Assembly (NCBI GenBank): GCA_965216695.1 | Contig: OZ244212.1 | Location: forward strand, 2,108,001 to 2,172,000 | Direction of reading: 5' to 3' | Origin: G965216695 sp965216695 | GTDB taxonomy: Bacteria; Pseudomonadota; Gammaproteobacteria; Pseudomonadales; Azotimanducaceae | DNA: 64,000 nt | In this document: positions 17,222 through 26,746 of the stretch, in pieces | Position numbering within the stretch: the stretch's first letter is position 1 | How the letters are laid out: every line of letters starts with the position of its first letter | Notes under the pieces: model-generated | The model's database searches: none | What the model was told of the DNA's origin: nothing | Seen by the model: only the letters and a program-made list of their open reading frames with translations | Position numbers and translations under genes: made by a program

Positions 17222-18082
17222 ATGAACTACGACACCCTGCTCGTCGAACCACAGGCGCTGGCAGACGACCTCGACCAGCCGAATCTCCGGATCTTCGACA
17301 CCGCAGTTACGCTGGAACCCCAGGCCAAGGGCTATCGCGCGGTGAGCGGGCTGGCAGATTATCAGGCGGCACACATTCCCGGCGCTGCTTTCATGGATCT
17401 GATCACGGCACTCTCCGACACGACGACCGGGCTGGGGTTCACGCTGCCGAGCGTAACGGACCTGGCCGCGGGTTTGGGCCAACTCGGTATCGGCAACGAC
17501 ACCGACGTGGTGCTCTACTCCTCCGGACACATGATGTGGGCGACCCGGGCGTTCTGGCTGCTGAGACTCCTGGGCCACGATCGAACCCGCGTGCTGAACG
17601 GCGGCCTGGGTACCTGGACCGCGCTGGGGTTGCCGACACGACCCGGAGACGAGGCCTACCCACCGCAACACTTTGACGCGTCACCCCGCGAGGGCGTGTT
17701 CGCCGATCTGGAAAGGATGCAGTCCATCGTCGAATCCGGTGACCGCTGCGTGGTCAACGCGCTCAGTCAACCGATGTACGAAGGCAGCGCTTCGTTCGAC
17801 TACGGCCGGCCCGGGCATATTCCCGGGAGTGTGAACGTACCCTTCGATCAGCTATTGGACGCCAACGCATTCCCAGCGGCGGATGCACTTCACGAGCGCC
17901 TGGACGCGGCGCAACTGGCCACGTCCGAGTCTGTGGTCACCTACTGCGGGGGTGGCATCGCCGCGACCATTCCGGCGTTCGCGCGCCTGCTCGCAGGTTA
18001 CGGCGACACCGCCGTTTACGATGGATCGATGTCCGAGTGGGTACGCGCAGATCTGCCATTGCGGACCGGCAACGAGCCCTGA
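17222..18082 (+). CDS. Sulfurtransferase (tandem rhodanese, SseA-like)
   Basis: This encodes 286 residues with two rhodanese modules. The N-terminal inactive one includes HIPGAAFMDL and VVLYSSGHMMWATRAFWLLRLLG. The C-terminal one includes HIPGSVNVPFDQLLD and the active-site loop CGGGIAA with Cys242. The loop CGxG(I/V)(T/A)A is nearer 3-mercaptopyruvate sulfurtransferases than thiosulfate rhodaneses (CRKG). It transfers sulfane sulfur to acceptors such as cyanide or thioredoxin. Start chosen at the ATG with a strong AGGGG site. Confidence 0.9.
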   Translation: MNYDTLLVEPQALADDLDQPNLRIFDTAVTLEPQAKGYRAVSGLADYQAAHIPGAAFMDLITALSDTTTGLGFTLPSVTDLAAGLGQLGIGNDTDVVLYSSGHMMWATRAFWLLRLLGHDRTRVLNGGLGTWTALGLPTRPGDEAYPPQHFDASPREGVFADLERMQSIVESGDRCVVNALSQPMYEGSASFDYGRPGHIPGSVNVPFDQLLDANAFPAADALHERLDAAQLATSESVVTYCGGGIAATIPAFARLLAGYGDTAVYDGSMSEWVRADLPLRTGNEP

Positions 18083-18090
18083 TCGCAACG

Positions 18091-19638
18091 TTACTCCCCG
18101 TGCGGGTGGCGGCGCAGATCACGCCACAGCGCCACGGTCATCAGGCCGATCACCACGAGCAGCGGCACGGACACCACCACCACGGCCGATTGCAACGGCC
18201 GAAGACCGCCGATGTAGATCAACGTGATTGGCAGTGCGCCCAGCGTGGCGGCCCAGAAAACGCGGTTCCAGCGCGCCGGATGCGCATCCCGAGGCAGCGC
18301 CCGGGTTGCCGACGACGCAAGGGTATAGGACGCCGAATCGTAACTCGTGGCCGCGAACATTACGCATACCAAGCAGAACACCGGCAGCACCACCCCGGAC
18401 AGCGGCAGCGAATCAATCACCCGAACAACCGTGGTGGCGGCGCCCTGTTCGTTCATCGAATTCAGCACCGGCAACGCGCCGCTCAGTTCCAGATGCACCG
18501 CGTAGTTGCCGAGCACAATGAAGAACAGGCTGCATCCCAACGTGCCGTAACCGAGCGATCCCAGCACCATCTGCCGAATGGTCCGCCCGCCCGAAATCTT
18601 GGTGATGAAAAGCCCCATGAACGGCCCGAGCGCCAGCCACCAGGCCCAGTAAAAAACTGTCCAGGTTTCAACGAAATCGGACGTGGCGCCCGGGTCGGTC
18701 CACGTGCTCATACGCAAGAAGTTCTGCAACGTGAAGCCGATGGTGTTGGTTCCCATCTCCAGGATGTAGAGGGTTGGCCCCGCAGCGAGCACGAACACCA
18801 GCAACGCAAACGACAGCGCCACCGCCAGGTTGCTCAACGGTCTGATGCCGCGCTCCAGGCCGATCCAGACGCTCACTGCAAACACCGCGGTAACCCCGGC
18901 GATCACGCAGCACTTCAATACGAACGTGTCGTCGAGACCGAACATACTTCGCAGACACGCAGCAATCAGCGGTACCGCCAGCCCGATGCCGGTGCTGGTC
19001 GCACCGATCAGCCCCAGCATGTAGGTAAGGTCAATCACCCGGCCACCGAACCCGTTGACCGCGTCACCCAGCAAACCGCCACAGGCCGAACTGAGCCGCA
19101 ACGCCCCCACCCGCTTCACGTGATACGCATACGCCATCGCAATCGCTGGCAGGCAGTACAGCGCCCACCCGGTGAAGCCCCAGTGGAAGACCGGGTAGCT
19201 CGTAGCCCAGCGCAACGCCGCACCGCTGTGCGCCTCGACCTGAAACGGGGGCGCCTGATAGTAGTGCGCCCATTCGATCGTGCCCCAATACAGCACGCTG
19301 GTACCGATGCCGCCGCAGAACAGCATCGCAGCCCAGCTGAAATCGCCGAAGTCGGGCGTGTGGCCACCCATACGAATACGCCCGTAGCGGGAAAACGCCA
19401 GAAAGAGCAGCAGGCACACCGCTCCGGCGCTGAACAGAATGTAGAGCACACCAAGCTTGTGGGTAACGAACGTGAACGCGGCATCCATCATCTGAGCACC
19501 GCGTTCCGGGAAGAGTCCGAGCGGAATGCACACCGCAAAAATGCCAGCGGCGGTCGACATGAATATGAACCAGTCGATGTTGTTGCGCGGCGGCGGCCTG
19601 CGTTCGTCCAGATCGAGTGCGGGCAGTGGTTGGCTCAT
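18091..19638 (-). CDS. BCCT-family transporter (betaine/choline/carnitine)
   Basis: This encodes 515 residues from MSQPLPALD. Twelve helices are evident. The BCCT signature FYWAWWLALGPFMGLFITKI is intact, with the aromatic box Trp residues needed for quaternary-amine binding and GRTIRQM following. The short N- and C-tails lack the long osmosensing extensions of BetP, so catabolic or exchange function is possible. It is divergent from a choline-dehydrogenase-like gene 109 bases away. That pairing supports uptake of choline or a related quaternary amine. Confidence 0.92.
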   Translation of the reverse strand: MSQPLPALDLDERRPPPRNNIDWFIFMSTAAGIFAVCIPLGLFPERGAQMMDAAFTFVTHKLGVLYILFSAGAVCLLLFLAFSRYGRIRMGGHTPDFGDFSWAAMLFCGGIGTSVLYWGTIEWAHYYQAPPFQVEAHSGAALRWATSYPVFHWGFTGWALYCLPAIAMAYAYHVKRVGALRLSSACGGLLGDAVNGFGGRVIDLTYMLGLIGATSTGIGLAVPLIAACLRSMFGLDDTFVLKCCVIAGVTAVFAVSVWIGLERGIRPLSNLAVALSFALLVFVLAAGPTLYILEMGTNTIGFTLQNFLRMSTWTDPGATSDFVETWTVFYWAWWLALGPFMGLFITKISGGRTIRQMVLGSLGYGTLGCSLFFIVLGNYAVHLELSGALPVLNSMNEQGAATTVVRVIDSLPLSGVVLPVFCLVCVMFAATSYDSASYTLASSATRALPRDAHPARWNRVFWAATLGALPITLIYIGGLRPLQSAVVVVSVPLLVVIGLMTVALWRDLRRHPHGE

Positions 19639-19747
19639 TACAGGCTCTTTGGCAGCGGATGGGTCGGTTACCGCGAACGCCCGGGCCACGCACGGCAAGC
19701 GCGCACCTTAGCGCAACGCACCGTATCTCTCGACACGCGGCGTAACG

Positions 19748-21346
19748 ATGACCCGGATTGAAGCCGACTATATCGTCATCGGTGCGGGATCGGCCGGCTG
19801 CGTTCTGGCCAATCGGCTGAGCGAAGACCCGCGCAACCGCGTGCTGCTGCTGGAGGCCGGCGGCAGCAACCGCAGCATTTGGATCGACATGCCGGCAGCG
19901 TTGTCCATGCCGATGCACCGCAAGCGCTTCAACTGGGGCGACCGCACCCTGCCGGAACCGGGTCTCGAGGGACGCCGGCTCGACTGTCCCCGCGGTCGCG
20001 GCCTTGGCGGTTCGTCGGCAATCAACGGCATGGTCTACGTGCGCGGCAATCCCGCGGACTTCGATCGCTGGCACGACATGGGCGCGACCGGCTGGCGCTA
20101 CCGCGACGTTCTACCTTTTTTCCATAAAGCAGAAACCTGCCTCGACCCCGGCGCGGATCCCGCCGTGCGGGGTACCGACGGACCGCTCATCACGCACCGG
20201 CCGGCATTCTCACACCCACTGCACCGCTGCTTTCTGGACGCAGCCGAGCAGGCCGGATACCCCGCAAACCCCGATCTCAACGGGCCGCATCAGGAAGGGT
20301 TCGGTGCGCTGCCGATGACGGTGGGCGGTGGTGTCCGCTGGCACACCGCCCGCGCGTACCTGCAACCGGTACGCCGCCGGGAAAATCTCAGCATCGTCAC
20401 AAACGCCCTGGTCAACCGGATTCTGTTGGATCGCCGGCGCGCGACCGGGGTGAGCTGGCGACGCGGCCGCACTGAATTCTCCGCACGAGCTACATCCGAG
20501 CTGATCGTCAGTGCCGGTGCCATCGATTCACCGGCCATCCTGCAGCGCTCGGGTATTGGCCCGGCCGACGCACTGCGTACCTTGCGTATCGAACCGGTCG
20601 TAGACCTGCCGGTTGGACACAACCTGATGGATCACCTGGAGCTGTACGTGCAGAACGCGAGCCTCGCGCACCGAACGCTGAACAGATCGCTGCACCCAGC
20701 AGGCAAAGCCTGGATTGGCGCGCGCTGGCTGCTCACGAGGACGGGATTAGGCGCCACCAACCATTTTGAAACCGGCGGTTTCGTACGCAGCCACCCGAGC
20801 GTGCCGTGGCCGGATATTCAGTTTCACTTCGTACCCGCCGCGATGAACTACGACGGCACCGCCGTCGCGCGTGAACAGGGTTACCAGGCGCACGTCGGTC
20901 CCATGCTGCCCGAGAGCCGCGGGACAGTGACCATCGCCAGCGCCGACCCTGGTGTTCGCCCGCGCATTGCATTCAATTACCTCTCCCGCGAGGCCGACCT
21001 GCGGGTGTTCCGGGCCGCGATTCGTGCCGCGCGCGATGTGTTCGCCCAACCCGCCTTTGTGCACATCCGCGGCCGCGAGCTGAAGCCGGGAAATACTGTA
21101 CAGAGCGACGCCGAGTTGGACGCCTACATCCGCCGACATTGCGAGAGTGCGTACCACCCCTGTGGTACCTGCCGTATGGGGACAGACACCAACAAGGCAG
21201 TCGTGGACGCCCAGGGCCGCGTGCACGGCATCGACGGTCTGCGCATCGTTGATGCATCGATTTTTCCGATGATCACAAACGGCAACCTGAACGCACCGAC
21301 CATTATGGCCGCAGAAAAAATCGCTGCCGACATTGTTGTTAGCTAG
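19748..21346 (+). CDS. GMC-family FAD-dependent oxidoreductase (choline-dehydrogenase-like)
   Basis: This encodes 532 residues. It shows the FAD-binding GAGSAGC (12-18) with the ribose-binding Glu in LLLEAGG, the GMC signature 1 region (RGRGLGGSSAINGMVYVRG), signature 2 (GAIDSPAILQRSGIGP), and the catalytic C-terminal His in HPCGTCRMGTD followed by the product-domain NGNLNAPT. These fit alcohol or choline oxidation to aldehyde or betaine. The divergent BCCT transporter supports choline-like substrates, but many GMC enzymes in marine bacteria act on other alcohols. Confidence 0.92.
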   Translation: MTRIEADYIVIGAGSAGCVLANRLSEDPRNRVLLLEAGGSNRSIWIDMPAALSMPMHRKRFNWGDRTLPEPGLEGRRLDCPRGRGLGGSSAINGMVYVRGNPADFDRWHDMGATGWRYRDVLPFFHKAETCLDPGADPAVRGTDGPLITHRPAFSHPLHRCFLDAAEQAGYPANPDLNGPHQEGFGALPMTVGGGVRWHTARAYLQPVRRRENLSIVTNALVNRILLDRRRATGVSWRRGRTEFSARATSELIVSAGAIDSPAILQRSGIGPADALRTLRIEPVVDLPVGHNLMDHLELYVQNASLAHRTLNRSLHPAGKAWIGARWLLTRTGLGATNHFETGGFVRSHPSVPWPDIQFHFVPAAMNYDGTAVAREQGYQAHVGPMLPESRGTVTIASADPGVRPRIAFNYLSREADLRVFRAAIRAARDVFAQPAFVHIRGRELKPGNTVQSDAELDAYIRRHCESAYHPCGTCRMGTDTNKAVVDAQGRVHGIDGLRIVDASIFPMITNGNLNAPTIMAAEKIAADIVVS

Positions 21347-21490
21347 CGGGCCGGTATTGGTTGCAGGCGCTCCATGGGTTTTGCGCAACGGAACAAAATC
21401 CCGAGATTCAACAACCTGGCTGCTTTTGACACCGGCGCCAGGATCTATATATTTGCCGGCCGCAACGCCTTTCGGCGATAGGAGAGAAAC

Positions 21491-23662
21491 ATGAAGGGTA
21501 TCTACGGGTCTTTGGCCGCGGCCATTGCGATGACCGGTATGCCGGTAGCGCAGGCAGCGGACTCAAATAGCGGCGCACGCCTGATCGAGGAACTCGTGGT
21601 CACCGCGCGCAAACGCGAAGAGAACATTCAGGACGTGGGCATAGCAATGAGCGCGCTCTCGCCCACGGAGATTGAAGACAATTTCGCCCGCGATCTGCGC
21701 GATCTGGTTTATGTGTCACCGAACTTGGTGCTGGACGACACCGCCCAGGGTCCCGGAGGCGTAGCCGCTACCTATATACGCGGTATCGGCGTGTCCGAGG
21801 TGGAGAAGAATTTCGATCCGGCTGTAGGCGTTGTTGTAGACGGCATTTTCCTCGGCACGATGACGGGCGGCATAACCCGCGCGTTGGACCTGGAAGCCGT
21901 AGAGGTGCTGCGGGGTCCCCAAGGGACCCTCTTCGGCCGTAACACCATTGGCGGTGTGATCAACCTGCGCCGTTCGAAGCCAACCGGCGAACTCGGCGGC
22001 AAGGTGCGTGCGAGCTACGGCAACTTTGAGACGGCGCGCGTAGACGGTCTGATCAACTTTCCGATCGGCGACCAGGTGGCTGTAAAGCTCACCGGCGCGT
22101 ACCACGATCAGGGCAAGGGGTACTATCGAAACATCAATACCGGACGCAAGGACGGCCAGTACGAGTACACGTCGTTCGGCGGCAACATCCTGTACACGCC
22201 CACCGACACCGTGGAAATCGAGTACACCGCTCAGATCGAGCGCACCGACCAGGACACGCCGCCGCTGCTGAACGTTGGCCAACCGGGGCAGCTTTTCTGT
22301 GACGCGTTCGGTTTCTGCTCGCCCAGCGTTGACACGCCGGTGTCGGGCGACCGTTGGCGCACCACCCAAGCCCTGGTGGGGCCCAACGACGCGACGTTCG
22401 ACGCGGACACCCACGTGCTGGAAGTGCGCTGGGATCTGACGGATGCTCTACGCTTCGACTACATATTCGGGTCGTGGGAAACCGAAGAAACCGTACTCAC
22501 CGATTGGGATGCGGTAGCGCCCCTTCTGTTCCACACCACCCGTCCGGCAGAGTATGAGCAACAGACGCACGAACTGCGGCTGACGTTCGACGACGGCGGG
22601 CCGCTGAGCGGCACGGCCGGCGTTTACTTCTGGGATTCGGAATACGACATCCGGCTGCGCAGCTTCATCGGCTTCGCGATACCCGACGTGGTACTCGACC
22701 TGCCGCAGTTCAGTCATCAGGAAACGAAGTCCTGGGCAGTATTCGCCGAGGGCGACTGGGCACTCACCGACCGGCTGACGCTGACGCTCGGCGGCCGCTA
22801 CACCGAGGACGAGAAGGAAACCGACCAGACCGGCATCGTGACGGCATCGGCCGACGACGACTGGAACGAGTTCACCCCGCGCGTGGGTCTGAAGTATCAG
22901 CTGACCGACGACGCGATGGTGTACGGCACCTACTCCGTAGGCTACCGCTCCGGCGGCTTCAACGGTCGTGTGGACAGCATAGAAACCGCTACCACACCTT
23001 ACGATCAGGAAACGGTGGACAACTTCGAGGTGGGTTTCAAAACCGAGTGGGCCGGCGGTGCGATGCAGTTCAACGGTGCGCTGTTCTACATGGACTACGA
23101 CGACAAGCAGGAAGAACTCCAGCTGCCGTCGAGCACCAGCGGCACCGGCCAGGTAACGCTGGTAACCAACGCGTCTACCGCAACCATGAAAGGTATCGAG
23201 CTCGATCTGTTGTACTACCCCACGGAAGCACTGAGCCTCCGCGCGAATCTCGGTTTGCTGGATGCCGAGTACGACGATTTCGAATTCGTCGGCGCAAGCG
23301 GCTTTGTGGATCTGTCGGGATTGGACTTCCGCCGCGCGCCGGACGTTACCGCAGCACTCAGCGGCCGCTACGACTGGCAGATGGGCCAGGGACAGGCGTG
23401 GGCGTTCGTGGGCTGGCACTTCATCGGCAAGCATGAAGTGGATTTCGCGAACAAACCCGAGCTCGGCAACGACTCGCAGCACCTGATCAACGCGTCGCTC
23501 AACTACGAGATCAATCAGGTTAAACTAAGTCTGTTCGGCCACAATCTGGCCGACGAGGACGGATACGGCATCGGTTTCGACGTGGCCGGCCTGTGGTCTT
23601 ACGCGGCAACGCGGCCGCCACGCACCTACGGCCTGGAAGTGTCCTACGCGTTCGGCAACTGA
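21491..23662 (+). CDS. TonB-dependent receptor
   Basis: This encodes 723 residues. A signal peptide (cleaved near AQAADS) is followed by the TonB box (LIEELVVTARKREENIQDV), a plug with VEVLRGPQGTLFGRNTIGGVIN, and a barrel ending in YGLEVSYAFGN. The short plug start after the TonB box and the overall length fit the large sphingomonad/marine subfamily that imports siderophores, sterol-like or aromatic compounds, oligosaccharides or other organics. A GGAGAGAA ribosome-binding site precedes the ATG. A serine hydrolase gene starts 2 bases after its stop and is probably cotranscribed. Confidence 0.92.
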   Translation: MKGIYGSLAAAIAMTGMPVAQAADSNSGARLIEELVVTARKREENIQDVGIAMSALSPTEIEDNFARDLRDLVYVSPNLVLDDTAQGPGGVAATYIRGIGVSEVEKNFDPAVGVVVDGIFLGTMTGGITRALDLEAVEVLRGPQGTLFGRNTIGGVINLRRSKPTGELGGKVRASYGNFETARVDGLINFPIGDQVAVKLTGAYHDQGKGYYRNINTGRKDGQYEYTSFGGNILYTPTDTVEIEYTAQIERTDQDTPPLLNVGQPGQLFCDAFGFCSPSVDTPVSGDRWRTTQALVGPNDATFDADTHVLEVRWDLTDALRFDYIFGSWETEETVLTDWDAVAPLLFHTTRPAEYEQQTHELRLTFDDGGPLSGTAGVYFWDSEYDIRLRSFIGFAIPDVVLDLPQFSHQETKSWAVFAEGDWALTDRLTLTLGGRYTEDEKETDQTGIVTASADDDWNEFTPRVGLKYQLTDDAMVYGTYSVGYRSGGFNGRVDSIETATTPYDQETVDNFEVGFKTEWAGGAMQFNGALFYMDYDDKQEELQLPSSTSGTGQVTLVTNASTATMKGIELDLLYYPTEALSLRANLGLLDAEYDDFEFVGASGFVDLSGLDFRRAPDVTAALSGRYDWQMGQGQAWAFVGWHFIGKHEVDFANKPELGNDSQHLINASLNYEINQVKLSLFGHNLADEDGYGIGFDVAGLWSYAATRPPRTYGLEVSYAFGN

Positions 23663-23664
23663 GT

Positions 23665-24879
23665 TTGTATCATACCGACCCGGCAGGCGCGGGATTTTCC
23701 GTCCCGCGCCTCGAACGCATTACGGAGCACCTGCAACGTAACTACATAGAGCCGCAGAAGATCGCCGGCTGCCAGGTCCTGGTCGCACGGCACGGAACCG
23801 TTGCCTACCACCGTTCGATGGGCCTGATGGACATCGAGCGCAACCGTCCGATGGCGGACGATACGATCTTCCGCATCTATTCGATGACGAAACCGATCAC
23901 GTCCATCGCGCTGATGCAGCTCTACGAACAGGGTTTGTTTCAATTGAACGACCCTGTGCACCGTGTCCTTCCAAGCTGGCGCGACCAGCGCGTCTACGAC
24001 TCCGGCAGCGGCACCGAGCTACGCACGGTCGAACCACACTGGCCCGTTAGGTTCCGCGATCTGTTGAGTCACACATCCGGACTCTCCTACGGCGCAACCA
24101 ATCATCCCGCTGACAAAGTCTACCGCGCCGTGGGTGCGCTACGTGACGACGGGATGAATCTGGCCGAGTTTGTGGAAAGACTCGCGGAGGTGCCGTTGCA
24201 CTTCCAGCCTGGTACCCGATGGATGTACTCGTACGCCACCGATGTGTGCGGTCATCTGGTGGAGCGGCTGTCCGGCATGACATTGGATGCCTATTTCGCG
24301 GAGCACATCTTTCAACCACTCGGTATGAACGACACCGCATTTCAGGTAGACGAGGCAAACCGTGACCGTCTGGCGGTCAACTACCGTCGAAGCCGGCGGA
24401 AAACGTTGGAGGTAGTTGACGACCCGTACACCAGCAGCCGTTTCGATCCGCCCGCTTTGTTGTCCGGGGGCGCCGGACTGAACGGGACGCTCGCAGACTA
24501 TCTGCGCTTCGCCGAGATGCTTCGGAACGGCGGCACACTCGACGGCGCCCGCATCATCGGTCCGCGCACGCTTGCACTGATGCATCGTAACCATTTACCG
24601 GATGGTGCGGATCTGGCGACCACTGCGGCCGGCGCATTTTCGGAGACCGCGTACGAAGGCGTGGGCTTCGGCCTTGGTTTTGCGAGTACGCTAGACGCCG
24701 TTGCGGCCGGGACGCTCGGCGCCGGCGATTACTACTGGGGCGGCGCCGCGTCGACGATCTTCTGGGTGGATCCAATAGAAGACCTGACCGCAATCTTCAT
24801 GACCCAGCTCATGCCGTCCACCACGTTCAACTTCCGCGGGCAGCTGAAGAACATCATCTACGGGGCCATCGAGCAGTAG
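23665..24879 (+). CDS. Serine hydrolase, beta-lactamase class C / EstB type
   Basis: This encodes 404 residues from a TTG two bases after the receptor stop. The SxxK nucleophile motif is SMTK (Ser73, Lys76), and the Tyr motif is YSYATD near residue 190. Elements such as FRIYSMTKPITSIALMQLYEQG, LLSHTSGLSYG and LFQPLGMNDTAF are shared by class C beta-lactamase-like esterases. No signal peptide is seen, so it is probably cytosolic. It likely cleaves an ester or amide, perhaps one imported by the upstream receptor. Confidence 0.9.
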   Translation: MYHTDPAGAGFSVPRLERITEHLQRNYIEPQKIAGCQVLVARHGTVAYHRSMGLMDIERNRPMADDTIFRIYSMTKPITSIALMQLYEQGLFQLNDPVHRVLPSWRDQRVYDSGSGTELRTVEPHWPVRFRDLLSHTSGLSYGATNHPADKVYRAVGALRDDGMNLAEFVERLAEVPLHFQPGTRWMYSYATDVCGHLVERLSGMTLDAYFAEHIFQPLGMNDTAFQVDEANRDRLAVNYRRSRRKTLEVVDDPYTSSRFDPPALLSGGAGLNGTLADYLRFAEMLRNGGTLDGARIIGPRTLALMHRNHLPDGADLATTAAGAFSETAYEGVGFGLGFASTLDAVAAGTLGAGDYYWGGAASTIFWVDPIEDLTAIFMTQLMPSTTFNFRGQLKNIIYGAIEQ

Positions 24880-24906
24880 CGCATAGCGACGCGAGCGATG
24901 GCCGTG

Positions 24907-26085
24907 TCAGCGTTCAAGCCGCCGGTCGAAGCTGACGCTTTTCACCAACGCAAACACCGCAACACCAGGGGCAAGCTTCAGATCTTCCACCGCGGCGCGC
25001 GTGAGCCGCGCACGTACCCGTTCGTGCTCCGGCACCTCGTCCAGCGAAATGTACGCTTCAACGAACGCCGACCGATGATCATCCACGAGTTCGGAGATAC
25101 GCCCCGGCAGGATGTTGCGGATACTGATGTCCTGCGGTCTCGCTGTTGCAACCGCCACATCGCGGGCGCGAATTCGGAGACGCACTGTATGCCCGGGCGC
25201 AAGCTCGTCGTTGAAGGGCAGCGTCAGCCGCTGGTTACCCACGGCCACTTCGGTTACACGCAGCCGCGCATCGTGACGCACCACCGCTCCCTGCAGGAGT
25301 ACGCCCGCGGAAAACCGGCCGGTAAAGGGTTGCAGGTCCAGTCGTTCCACCACGTCCACAGTGGCACCGTGCATCTGCACAGCGCCATCGGCGAGCACCA
25401 GCATGCGGTCCGCAAGTTGAACCACCTCGTCGAGCGCATGGCTGACGTACAGCGTCGGAATGCCCAACCGTCCGGGCAACGTTTCGAGGTAAGGCAGAAT
25501 CTCATCTTTGCGCTCGGCATCCAACGCGCTCAATGGTTCGTCCAGCAACAGCCACTGCGGTCGACGTAGCAGCGTACGTCCCAGCGCAACCCGCTGCCGT
25601 TCGCCACCCGAGAGTCCATCAACCTGCCGGTGCAGCAATGGACCGAGGTCGAGCGAGTCAATGATCTCGCGTTCCGAAAGCCCGAATGCCCGTGATTTAC
25701 TTCGACGCTCAGCGAACGCGAGATTCGCGGCAACATCCAGGTGGGCAAACAGCCGCGCATCCTGAAACAACATACCCACCGGGCGATCGTAGGGCGGAAT
25801 CCAGACACCGTCGCCGCTCCACACGGTATCGCCAGCCGCGATGCGGCCCTCGTCCGGCACCTCCAGACCCGCGATCCAACGGAGCAGCGTAGTCTTACCG
25901 CCGCCACTGGGTCCGAAGATCGCCGTTACCCCGCTGCTGTCGATATGCTCGTCGACGCTCAGTTCGAACCCGCCGCGGGACCAGCGCGCGTTCACTACCA
26001 GCGGTTGCGTTGACGTCTCCGGCGTTTTATCAGCCGACGTTTTATCAGCCGACGTTTTATCAGCCGACGTTTTATCAGCCGACAT
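24907..26085 (-). CDS. modC: Molybdate ABC transporter ATP-binding protein ModC
   Basis: This encodes 392 residues. Walker A GPSGGGKTT (58-66), signature LSGGERQR, Walker B LLLDEPLSALD and the switch His (VSHALDEV) are intact. A C-terminal molybdate-binding TOBE domain (about 320-385) follows. It energises molybdate import with ModB and ModA. The first 21 residues are a tandem repeat of SADKT encoded by a 15-bp unit, which is not part of the ABC fold. Its ATG overlaps the modB coding end by 11 bases, so translation is coupled. Confidence 0.95.
   Translation of the reverse strand: MSADKTSADKTSADKTSADKTPETSTQPLVVNARWSRGGFELSVDEHIDSSGVTAIFGPSGGGKTTLLRWIAGLEVPDEGRIAAGDTVWSGDGVWIPPYDRPVGMLFQDARLFAHLDVAANLAFAERRSKSRAFGLSEREIIDSLDLGPLLHRQVDGLSGGERQRVALGRTLLRRPQWLLLDEPLSALDAERKDEILPYLETLPGRLGIPTLYVSHALDEVVQLADRMLVLADGAVQMHGATVDVVERLDLQPFTGRFSAGVLLQGAVVRHDARLRVTEVAVGNQRLTLPFNDELAPGHTVRLRIRARDVAVATARPQDISIRNILPGRISELVDDHRSAFVEAYISLDEVPEHERVRARLTRAAVEDLKLAPGVAVFALVKSVSFDRRLER
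26024..26083 (-). repeat. 15-bp tandem repeat at the modC 5' end (4 copies)
   Basis: Four exact copies of GTTTTATCAGCCGAC (plus-strand sense) are contiguous at 26024-26038, 26039-26053, 26054-26068 and 26069-26083. The unit is 5 codons, so copy-number change would lengthen or shorten ModC without breaking frame. Confidence 0.95.
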
Positions 26086-26746
26086 GGACCGGATACCGTC
26101 GATTTACGGAATAGACACCCAGCAGAACCACGAGCGAAAACACCAGCAGACCCGCCGACAACGCGTGGGCGCTGGCGTAGTCCAGCGTTTCCACGTGCTC
26201 GTAGATTGCGATGGAAAGCACGCGGGTCTCGCCCGGAATGTTCCCACCCACCATCAGCACCACACCGAATTCGCCCACCGTGTGCGCAAAGGTGAGTACC
26301 ACTGCAGTCAGCACGCCCCTATGCGCCAGCGGCAGTATCACGTGTATGAACGCATCCAACGGCCGCGCACCGAGTAACCAAGCGGCCTCTAATGGTCCGG
26401 CACCAATCTGCGCGAACGCGCTTGCCAGCGGCTGCACCATAAACGGCAGCGAATAGAACACCGACGCCACCACCAGACCGGCAAACGAAAACGTGAGTGT
26501 GCTGCCGGTAAGATCCACCCACGCCGATCCAAGCGGCGAGCCGGGACTCATCAGAACCAGCAGGTAAAAGCCCAGCACGGTGGGAGGCAATACCAGCGGC
26601 AACGCGGTGATCGCTTCGGCCAGCGGCTTCCAGCGGGATTGGGTGCGCGCCAGCCACCACGCAAGCGGCATACCGATCAACAGCAGCACCACCGTCGTGA
26701 TCGACGCCAGGTAGAACGTCAGCAGGATGGGTCCAGGCTCACTCAC
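26075..26746 (-). CDS. modB: Molybdate ABC transporter permease ModB
   Basis: This encodes 223 residues with about five transmembrane helices and the permease EAA loop (ASAFAQIGAGPLEAAWLLGA...AFIHVILPLA). The N-terminal LLIGMPLAWWLARTQSR and ALPLVLPPTVLGFYLL are typical of ModB. It forms the inner-membrane channel with ModC. It lies between modA and modC with overlaps at both ends (modA stop overlaps its start, and modC starts inside its last codons). Confidence 0.95.
   Translation of the reverse strand: MSEPGPILLTFYLASITTVVLLLIGMPLAWWLARTQSRWKPLAEAITALPLVLPPTVLGFYLLVLMSPGSPLGSAWVDLTGSTLTFSFAGLVVASVFYSLPFMVQPLASAFAQIGAGPLEAAWLLGARPLDAFIHVILPLAHRGVLTAVVLTFAHTVGEFGVVLMVGGNIPGETRVLSIAIYEHVETLDYASAHALSAGLLVFSLVVLLGVYSVNRRYPVHVG

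Noticed and set aside
18037..19761. 574-codon plus-strand open frame opposite the BCCT gene
   Set aside because: Antisense shadow of the BCCT transporter. Composition (Gln, His, Arg) is typical of reverse-frame translation.
22448..23482. 344-codon minus-strand frame within the TonB receptor
   Set aside because: Antisense shadow of a receptor barrel region with a clear family match on the plus strand.
26024..26083. Tandem repeats considered as a CRISPR fragment
   Set aside because: Units are contiguous without spacers and code in frame for SADKT, and no Cas genes are present.
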